This document shows, in pieces, positions 1 through 5,010 of a DNA stretch of 5,010 nt. Below the pieces are notes generated by a model. The model had not been told where the DNA came from. It did no database searches and was given only the letters and a program-made list of their open reading frames with translations. The stretch's first letter is position 1; every line of letters starts with the position of its first letter. Source of the stretch: Acetobacteraceae bacterium UBA6159 (GTDB taxonomy: Bacteria; Pseudomonadota; Alphaproteobacteria; Acetobacterales; Acetobacteraceae). Location of the stretch: NCBI GenBank assembly GCA_002422345.1, contig DIUL01000151.1, forward strand, positions 1-5,010, read 5' to 3'. Both the position numbers and the translations under genes were made by a program.

Positions 1-1094
1 TTGGTGCCGATCGAGGCGTAGGGCTTGAACACCGAATTGGGCAGGCGGACGATGGTGTGGAGGTTGCATTCCTCCAGCAGATGTTCCTTGAGCCGGGTCT
101 TCACCCCCTCCCCAAACAACGTCCCATCCGGCAGCACCACCGCCGCTCGGCCGCGCGGTTTCAACAGGCGGATGATGAGGGCGAGGAACAGGTCGGCGGT
201 TTCCCGCGTGCGGAAATGCTGCGGGAAGTTGGATTCGATGCCGTCTTCCTCCCGCCCGCCGAAGGGGGGATTGGTCAGGACGATGTCGACGCGGTCGGCC
301 TGCGTGTAGCTGATATAGGGGCGAGCCAGAGTGTTGTCGTGGCGGACGAAGCCCGCGTCCTCGACCCCGTGCAGCAGCATGTTGGTGACGCAGAGCATGT
401 GCGGGAGCTGCTTTTTCTCCACCGCGCGCAAGGCGGCCTGCATGGTCTGCTCGTCTTCAGGGCGCTTGACGTAGCGGGTCCGCATGTGGCGGAGCGAGCA
501 GGTCAGGAAGCCGCCGGTGCCGCAGGCGGGGTCGAGCAGGATTTCGCCGGGGTGGGGGTCGATGCGGTCCACCATGAAGGCGGTGACGGCGCGGGGTGTG
601 TAGTATTCGCCCGCGTTGCCGGCGGATTGCAGGTCATTCAGGATTTGCTCGTAGATGTCGCCGAAGTGCTGGCGCTCGGACAGATCGTTGAAGTCGACCT
701 CGTTGATCTTGTTGACGACCTGCCGCATGAGCTGGCCGGATTTCATGTAGTTGAAGGCGTCCTCGAACACATCCCGGACGACGCGGCGGCGGTCACCGGG
801 CTGGCCGGTTGGGGGCAGGTTCTTGAGGGTGGGGAAGAGGGTGGCGTTGACGAAGGTCATCAGGGTGTCGCCGGTGATGCCTTCCGGGTCGGCGGCCCAG
901 GCGCGCCATTGCAGGGCCTCGGGGATGGGAGAGCGATAGGCGGCGTTCAGGAGTTCAAGCTCCTGGTCCTGGTCGTCGATGATCTTGAGGAAAAACATCC
1001 AGCAGAGTTGGCTGATGCGCTGGGCGTCGCCATCGACGCCGGTGTCCTGACGCATGATGTCCTGGATGGATTTGACGATGGTGCGGACGGACAT
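1..1094 (-). CDS. hsdM: Type I restriction-modification DNA adenine methyltransferase subunit HsdM (3' end cut by window edge)
   Basis: HsdM transfers methyl from S-adenosylmethionine to the N6 of adenine and, with HsdS, forms the modification core of a type I R-M enzyme in the cytoplasm. I translated this frame by hand from ATG at 1094; it stays open to the left edge, giving 364 complete codons and no stop. Residues 1-150 look like the helical HsdM N-terminal domain. The GEYYTPR segment typical of type I methylases is at 162-168. The SAM-binding motif I, DPACGTGGF, is at 188-196 (nt 533-507). The catalytic motif IV, NPPF, is at 275-278 (nt 272-261), preceded by DIVLT. All expected catalytic residues are present. 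HsdM proteins are usually about 480-550 residues, so roughly the last 120-180 are missing. The ATG lies three bases after the hsdR stop, in the same frame, indicating co-transcription and probably translational coupling. Identity is very secure; the subtype is inferred. Confidence 0.95.
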   Translation of the reverse strand, partial: MSVRTIVKSIQDIMRQDTGVDGDAQRISQLCWMFFLKIIDDQDQELELLNAAYRSPIPEALQWRAWAADPEGITGDTLMTFVNATLFPTLKNLPPTGQPGDRRRVVRDVFEDAFNYMKSGQLMRQVVNKINEVDFNDLSERQHFGDIYEQILNDLQSAGNAGEYYTPRAVTAFMVDRIDPHPGEILLDPACGTGGFLTCSLRHMRTRYVKRPEDEQTMQAALRAVEKKQLPHMLCVTNMLLHGVEDAGFVRHDNTLARPYISYTQADRVDIVLTNPPFGGREEDGIESNFPQHFRTRETADLFLALIIRLLKPRGRAAVVLPDGTLFGEGVKTRLKEHLLEECNLHTIVRLPNSVFKPYASIGT

Positions 1095-1097
1095 GGA

Positions 1098-3551
1098 TTA
1101 GGCGACTTCCTGATAAAGGGCGGACTGCAATTCGTGGACGGCCTGCTCGAAGGTCTTTCGGTCCCCGAAGGCCCGGATGAGTTGCACGGGGGTTCCCATG
1201 GCGTTGAAGGGGGCGATCTTCAGGACGTTGGTGTCGTCCAGGTTCAGCATGCCCTCATCGGCATACTTGGCCAGGAGGGCGTCCAGGACCGCGCGGGCCT
1301 GGGGCGCGTATTTAGCGAATACATCGCGCTTTCGGACGTTCTCGGCCCGTTCCCGCCGGGTCAGGGGCTTTCGGTCGAACGCGATATGGCAGATCAGATC
1401 GAAGGGATCGAGGTCCTTGCCGATTTCGTCCGCGATCGGGTCGAGCGGCAGGCCCTCGGCCGCCAGTTCGTCGATGATGGCCCGCTTGCGGTCCGTTGCG
1501 TTCCAACGGCGGAGAAAGGCGTCGAGGCTGGTGAAGCGCACCCGGAGCGCCTTCTTGGTAAAGTCGCGCAGGGATTCGGTGACCAGACGGCCGTTCTCGT
1601 CGAGGTATTCCACCCGTTCGGCGATGATCGTTGCACCGACGCCGTCGACATAGATTTTGCGCGTCCCGCCCCCTGAGGGTGGGCGCCCGATGGTGACGGG
1701 GTCGGGTGTCAGGTCGGTGGTGTCGCCGCCTTCGTCTTCGCTGGTGGGGTCGGCGTCTCCGTTGTCGTCCGGTCCAGGGTCGGGCGGCGTGATGGGTTGA
1801 TCGGGGCCTGGCTCGTAAATCTGCACCGGGTCGCCGTCGAAGGTGGGGTCGGCGAAGTGGTTGGACGCGCCCCGGAAATCGATCAGCGTGAAATAGAGCT
1901 TGTTGGTGTCCTCATGGACGCGGGTGCCGCGTCCGACGATCTGCTTGAACTCGGTCATGGAGCCGACTTCGCGGTCCAGCACGATCAGGCGGCAGGTCTG
2001 GGCGTCCACGCCGGTCGAGAGCAGGCGGGAGGTGGTGACCAGAACCGGGTATGTGGATTCCGGGTCGATGAAGTTGCCCAGTTCGGCCTGCCCGTCCGCG
2101 TCGTTACCGGTGATCCGCATGACATAGCGGTGGTTGGCGGCGGCCAGATCGGGGTTCGCATTGATGAGCGCCTGCCGCATACGGGCCGCGTGCTCCTGAT
2201 CGACGCAGAAGATGATGGTTTTCTGGAACCGATCGCCGCTTTCCTTCAGGAACTCCGTGACCTTGGCTGCGACAAGCTGGGTCCTGTCGTCCAGGACCAG
2301 GGTCCGGTCGAAATCCTTGGTGTTGTATATACGGTCCTCGACTTCCTCACCGTCGCGGTCACGTTGGCCCTTCTCCGGCCGATAGCCCTGTACGTCGCGG
2401 TCGATGTGGACCTTGATCACCTTGTAGGGCGCGAGGAACCCGTCCTGGATGCCCTGCTTGAGGGAGTAGGAGTACACAGGCTCCCCAAAGTAGTCGATAT
2501 TGGAGACGTATTCGGTCTCCTTCGGGGTGGCGGTGAGGCCGATCTGGGTGGCGGCCGAGAAGTAGCTCAGGATTTCCCGCCATGCCGAGTCTTCCGCCGC
2601 GCTGCCCCGGTGGCACTCGTCGATCACGATCAGGTCAAAGAATCCGGGGGAGAACTCTCGGAACAGCTTCTGCCGTTCCTCCGGGCCGGTAATGGCTTGG
2701 TAGAGACCGAGATAGATTTCATAGGCTGTGTCGATGCGCCGCTTGCGGTTGAGCGCGAGGGTCAGGTCGGTCTTGGTGCCGTCGGCGCGTTCGATGGTCT
2801 TGGCGTTCGCGGAGAGCTTCGCCATCGCGGCGCCGAACGGTTTGAAGTCGTTGACCATCGTCTGGTCGATCAGGATGTTGCGATCGGCCAGGAACAGGAT
2901 GCGTTTCTTGCGGCCGGCTTTCCACAGGCGCCAGATGATCTGGAAGGCGGTGTAGGTCTTGCCGGTTCCTGTCGCCATGACCAGCAGGACGCGGTCCTGG
3001 CCCTTCGCGATGGCTTCAATCGCGGCATTGACCGCATTGACCTGATAGTAGCGCGGGGCCTTGTCGCTGCGGTCGTGGTAATAGTCCTGCAGGACGACCT
3101 TCTCGGCTTCCGGGTCCAGACCCTTCCAGGCTCGGTATCGTGCCCACAACTCAGCGGGCGACGGAAAGGCGCCCAGACCGAAGGTTGTTTCGACTGCTTC
3201 ACTGGTCCCGGTCCGATCGTGGAGAACGAAGCCGTCCCCGTTGGAGGAGAACACGAAAGGAATGTCGAGGGTAGCAGCGTAGTCGAGCCCCTGTTGCAAT
3301 CCGTCTCCGACGGCGTGCGTGTTGTCCTTGGCTTCGATCAGCGCGAGGGGGATGTTGGGCTTGTAATACAAGATGTAGTCGGCGCGTTTGGCCATTCCAC
3401 GGATGACCAACTTGCCGCGCACGATGATGCGGCCCTTGGTAAAGGTCACTTCTTCACGGATTTGCAGTATCTCGTCCCAACCGGCTTGGTGAAGGGCTGG
3501 TGTGATGAATTTCGTGCAAATATCACGTTCGCTGAGCGTTCGCTTATCCAT
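1098..3551 (-). CDS. hsdR: Type I restriction endonuclease subunit HsdR (EcoEI-like DEAD/DEAH translocase-nuclease)
   Basis: HsdR (817 aa) is the ATP-dependent translocase and nuclease of a type I R-M complex; it pulls in unmodified DNA and cuts it away from the recognition site. The N-terminal nuclease shows a PD-(D/E)xK pattern: D58, then E73-A-K75 in LALIEAKD. SF2 helicase motifs follow: motif I ATGTGKT at 193-199, DECH at 311-314, motif III LTATP at 339-343, TSRLLSTGVD at 507-516, and motif VI QIVGRGTR at 537-544. Residues about 580-632 form a Pro/Asp/Gly/Glu-rich linker. The remainder, to 817, resembles the EcoEI R-protein C-terminal domain. About 800 residues with this architecture suits type IB (EcoEI-like) better than the longer EcoKI or EcoR124 subunits. 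ATG at 3551 is the only ATG, GTG or TTG in frame after the upstream TAA at 3593-3591, so the start is fixed although its Shine-Dalgarno is poor. No key residue is missing; the enzyme looks active. Confidence 0.96.
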   Translation of the reverse strand: MDKRTLSERDICTKFITPALHQAGWDEILQIREEVTFTKGRIIVRGKLVIRGMAKRADYILYYKPNIPLALIEAKDNTHAVGDGLQQGLDYAATLDIPFVFSSNGDGFVLHDRTGTSEAVETTFGLGAFPSPAELWARYRAWKGLDPEAEKVVLQDYYHDRSDKAPRYYQVNAVNAAIEAIAKGQDRVLLVMATGTGKTYTAFQIIWRLWKAGRKKRILFLADRNILIDQTMVNDFKPFGAAMAKLSANAKTIERADGTKTDLTLALNRKRRIDTAYEIYLGLYQAITGPEERQKLFREFSPGFFDLIVIDECHRGSAAEDSAWREILSYFSAATQIGLTATPKETEYVSNIDYFGEPVYSYSLKQGIQDGFLAPYKVIKVHIDRDVQGYRPEKGQRDRDGEEVEDRIYNTKDFDRTLVLDDRTQLVAAKVTEFLKESGDRFQKTIIFCVDQEHAARMRQALINANPDLAAANHRYVMRITGNDADGQAELGNFIDPESTYPVLVTTSRLLSTGVDAQTCRLIVLDREVGSMTEFKQIVGRGTRVHEDTNKLYFTLIDFRGASNHFADPTFDGDPVQIYEPGPDQPITPPDPGPDDNGDADPTSEDEGGDTTDLTPDPVTIGRPPSGGGTRKIYVDGVGATIIAERVEYLDENGRLVTESLRDFTKKALRVRFTSLDAFLRRWNATDRKRAIIDELAAEGLPLDPIADEIGKDLDPFDLICHIAFDRKPLTRRERAENVRKRDVFAKYAPQARAVLDALLAKYADEGMLNLDDTNVLKIAPFNAMGTPVQLIRAFGDRKTFEQAVHELQSALYQEVA
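1106..1111 (-). promoter_or_regulatory. Ribosome binding site for hsdM inside the end of hsdR
   Basis: AGGAAG on the minus strand lies within the last codons of hsdR and ends 11 nt before the hsdM ATG at 1094. The spacing is slightly long. Because it sits inside hsdR and the two genes are three bases apart, ribosomes finishing hsdR could restart on hsdM. The motif is seen directly; coupling is inferred. Confidence 0.55.
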
Positions 3552-3586
3552 TGGTCCTGACCTGTTCCGTCCACCAACTGGACCAA
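3551..3586 (-). promoter_or_regulatory. Inverted repeat enclosing the hsdR ribosome-binding region
   Basis: TTGGTCC at 3551-3557 is perfectly complementary to GGACCAA at 3580-3586, with 22 nt between. On the hsdR transcript this 7-bp stem would pair the AGGACC just before the start codon and the A of the ATG itself. The available Shine-Dalgarno-like sequences are poor: AGGA at 3558-3555 has only a 3-nt spacer and AGG at 3563-3561 has 9. Folding would therefore hide both the RBS and the start, which would keep HsdR translation low; alternatively the dyad is a DNA operator. The repeat is seen directly; the regulatory role is inference, and chance is possible. Confidence 0.4.
3569..3583. repeat. 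Nested palindrome GTCCA-N5-TGGAC upstream of hsdR
   Basis: A perfect 5-bp inverted repeat with a 5-nt spacer shares the 3580-3583 arm bases with the larger dyad at 3551-3586. The two stems cannot form together: if this small hairpin forms, the hsdR ribosome-binding region is free; if the larger one forms, it is sequestered. As DNA, its spacing would also fit a dimeric repressor site. Function is inferred only. Confidence 0.35.
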
Positions 3587-3843
3587 ACTCTTATTTGTCC
3601 TGCTCTCCTCGTACGCGGCCGCCGCAAGTGCGTTCCATGCCCTGTGACCCGACACGGGGCGATCCATGTCTCACGTTGATCAGTCTTAACGAACACAGCA
3701 GGTACCGCAATCCTTGGGCAAGTCGGTCACAGAGCCACTGGTGGGCCATTGCTCCGGTCCGACCCCTCGTCGCTTTCGTCGGCGATCTCTGACCAGTCGA
3801 CAGATCACAGTGGGCCAGTACCCCGTGAGCGCGCAACGCCGTG

Positions 3844-3858
3844 GGCCTGTGTCAGGCC
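3844..3858 (-). terminator. Short hairpin just downstream of topB, possible weak terminator
   Basis: GGCCTG-TGT-CAGGCC is a perfect 6-bp stem with a 3-nt loop, beginning five bases after the topoisomerase stop codon at 3865-3863. The stem is GC-rich, but no T-tract follows on the minus strand, so it is not a canonical intrinsic terminator. It could stabilise the 3' end of the topB message or act with Rho. Position supports a 3'-end role; the missing T run argues against a strong one. Confidence 0.35.
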
Positions 3859-3862
3859 AGGG

Positions 3863-5010
3863 TCACCGCGCGTGCTGGTCGAGGAACTGGCGACAGACCG
3901 CGAAATCCTGATCGCAGCCCGGAGGCAGAGCCAGGCTCCTGTTGCTGGCCAGGCTCCGCGCATAGGCAAGCATCTTCGCCGTTGGTGCCCCGCCAGACGT
4001 CCCGCTCCTACTCGGCGTCACGGGGTTTGTCGCTTCGGCGCCAACACCGTCGGGCGCGGCCGCCCGGGTGCGCCGCCGCCGAGCACTCTGCGGTTTGGCA
4101 TCGGGGGCCGGCTTACGCCGCTTGCCTTGTGTCCTGCCCGTTCCCCGGCGCGATGGCGTCGGTTCAGCCACATCGAGGTCGATCCGGCCGGCGCCATGGT
4201 TTTGCAGGACCGCGATGATCTCCGCCGCTACGTCGGCAATCCCGTCGATCACGGCCCGGTAGTCGACGCGGCCGGAGACGATGTCATCCAACCGCATCTC
4301 CCACGCGGCCGTGGTCCCTGGATCAACCAGGCTGGGGACGGCCGCCCGGAGCAACTCATAGATCTGCAGGCCGGCTGTCGTCGGCACGACGAACTTGCCG
4401 TCGGCGGCCAGAAGGTTCTGGCGTTTCAGCCCCTTGATGATTTCCGCGCGGGTTGCCGGCGTGCCGATGCCTTTCGCCTCCTTCAGCCGTTCGCGCAGGG
4501 CCGGATCGTCGATGAACCGCCAGGCGTTCTGCATGGCTTCGACCAGAGTGCCTTCGCTATAGCGCGGCGGCGGCTGGGTGCGCTTGGCTTCCACCTTCGG
4601 ATCGGTCAGTGTCGTGGCCTCACCATCGGTCAGCGGCGGCAGCGTTTGGTCATCGCCGGTGTCCTCGTCGCCCTCCGGCATGGCCGCGCCATAGACCGCC
4701 TTCCAGCCCAATCGCAGTGGAATACGGCCGGTTGCCTTGAACTCCGCGGCGGCCGAACCGGCAACGGGCACCTGCATCGTGGCGACGGTTTGCCGATACT
4801 CATAGTCGGGCATCACGGCTGCCAGGTAGGACCGGCAGATCAGCGCGAACAGGCGTTTCTCATCGTCGCTCAGGCGGTCGAGGCGGGGTTGCAGATCGTC
4901 CAGCACGTTCACGTTTGGGATCACCGCGTGATGCGCGACGCCTTCCAGTCCCTTGTCATGGAAATGGCCGGCCTTGCCACGCCGGATCACGGGCTTGGTA
5001 ATCTCCAGAT
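3863..5010 (-). CDS. topB: DNA topoisomerase III, type IA, TopB-like (C-terminal part; 5' end beyond window)
   Basis: Type IA topoisomerases cut one DNA strand through a 5'-phosphotyrosine, pass another strand and reseal; topoisomerase III mainly decatenates and resolves recombination or replication intermediates. The frame is open to the right edge, so GTG at 4990 is internal; about 382 residues are visible. AHHAVIPN (nt 4936-4913) matches the family's AHHAIIPT block. PPPRYSEGTLVEAM (nt about 4573-4532) and GIGTPATRAEII (nt 4471-4436) are hallmark segments of the topoisomerase core. A WEMRLDDIVSGR segment closes the core. The catalytic tyrosine usually lies some 35-45 residues before AHHA and so falls just outside the window. 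After the core comes a basic Arg/Lys/Pro linker (nt about 4162-3986) and a final 40-residue element, TAKMLAYARSL...CRQFLDQHAR. No four-cysteine zinc fingers are visible. The gene is often found on conjugative plasmids and integrative elements as well as chromosomes; which applies here cannot be told. Confidence 0.92.
   Translation of the reverse strand, partial: LEITKPVIRRGKAGHFHDKGLEGVAHHAVIPNVNVLDDLQPRLDRLSDDEKRLFALICRSYLAAVMPDYEYRQTVATMQVPVAGSAAAEFKATGRIPLRLGWKAVYGAAMPEGDEDTGDDQTLPPLTDGEATTLTDPKVEAKRTQPPPRYSEGTLVEAMQNAWRFIDDPALRERLKEAKGIGTPATRAEIIKGLKRQNLLAADGKFVVPTTAGLQIYELLRAAVPSLVDPGTTAAWEMRLDDIVSGRVDYRAVIDGIADVAAEIIAVLQNHGAGRIDLDVAEPTPSRRGTGRTQGKRRKPAPDAKPQSARRRRTRAAAPDGVGAEATNPVTPSRSGTSGGAPTAKMLAYARSLASNRSLALPPGCDQDFAVCRQFLDQHAR

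Larger units (their letters stand above)
3552..3862. other. Intergenic region between topB and hsdR, no convincing gene
   Basis: This 311-bp stretch separates the topoisomerase stop from the hsdR start. Short open frames cross it on both strands, but those I read on the minus strand use codons the neighbouring genes avoid (TTA, AGA, AGG, CGA) and none has a recognisable domain. I found no tRNA, no convincing sigma-70 promoter and no tandem array. It holds a short hairpin near 3844-3858, a weak interrupted dyad GATCT...AGATC at 3784-3806, three copies of GTGGGCC (3741, 3810, 3841) and nested inverted repeats at 3551-3586. The region probably carries the hsd promoter, because the gap is large compared with the three bases between hsdR and hsdM, but I cannot place -35 and -10 boxes with confidence. 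Confidence 0.6.

Noticed and set aside
57..1676. A 539-codon open frame on the plus strand across hsdM and the end of hsdR
   Set aside because: It is codon-aligned antisense to both genes. Antisense stops in this phase require TTA, CTA or TCA codons in the sense genes, which high-GC organisms avoid, so long antisense frames arise automatically. The translation is repetitive Val/Gly/Asp/Leu with no domain.
1797..3560. A 587-codon open frame on the plus strand opposite hsdR
   Set aside because: Same codon-aligned antisense effect; the sense strand encodes every HsdR helicase and nuclease motif, while this frame shows none.
3680..3712. Possible sigma-70 promoter for hsdR (minus strand TTGCGG, 16 nt, TAAGAC)
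   Set aside because: Only the -35 is partly convincing; the -10 matches three of six bases, so I would not annotate it.
3502..3792. A 96-codon plus-strand frame spanning the gap and the hsdR start
   Set aside because: It overlaps the coding start of hsdR in antisense, has no recognisable motif, and its composition looks like translated non-coding DNA.
3591..3836. An 81-codon minus-strand frame (TTG start, internal ATG at 3749) in the topB-hsdR gap
   Set aside because: It uses TTA, AGA, AGG and CGA codons rare in the neighbours, has no domain I recognise and no good ribosome binding site at TTG. The internal ATG has a GGAG only 2 nt away.
3741..3847. Three copies of GTGGGCC at 3741, 3810 and 3841
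   Set aside because: Seven-base matches with irregular spacing (69 and 31 nt) in GC-rich DNA; not enough for a binding-site array or repeat family.
3841..4262. Plus-strand frames opposite the topB tail
   Set aside because: They lie antisense to the basic Arg/Pro-rich tail of the topoisomerase, whose GC-rich codons keep the opposite strand free of stops.
4988..4990. GTG at 4990 as the start of the topoisomerase
   Set aside because: The frame stays open to the right edge, and the segment corresponds to the middle of TopB, so the real start is outside the window.

Overview
The window is high-GC DNA with strong avoidance of TTA, CTA and TCA codons. All three genes read leftward on the minus strand. 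Gene content and codon style fit a high-GC proteobacterium, most likely an alphaproteobacterium; this is inference, because no rRNA or other phylogenetic marker is present.

Layout from right to left, in the direction of transcription. (1) 5010-3863 is the C-terminal part of a type IA DNA topoisomerase III (TopB-like). It enters from beyond the right edge and ends in a basic, Pro/Arg-rich tail capped by a small Cys-containing element. (2) 3862-3552 is a 311-bp gap with no convincing gene. It has a short GC-rich hairpin just after the topoisomerase stop and nested inverted repeats over the ribosome-binding region of the next gene. (3) 3551-1098 is a complete hsdR, the restriction/translocase subunit of a type I restriction-modification system, with an N-terminal PD-(D/E)xK nuclease, SF2 helicase motifs and an EcoEI-like C-terminal region. 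(4) 1094-1 is hsdM, the adenine-N6 methyltransferase subunit, cut by the left edge after 364 codons.

hsdR and hsdM are separated by three bases and are in the same reading frame, so they form a tight operon. HsdR would cut and translocate unmethylated DNA and HsdM would protect host sites. The specificity subunit HsdS is not in the window; the R-M order predicts it lies downstream of hsdM beyond the left edge.

TopB-like topoisomerases next to type I R-M genes are common in conjugative plasmids and integrative elements, so this may be the edge of an accessory or defence region, but no integrase, att site or transfer gene is visible. I see no clearly new system. The points most worth checking are the structure over the hsdR start, the in-frame hsdR/hsdM junction, and the context beyond both edges.
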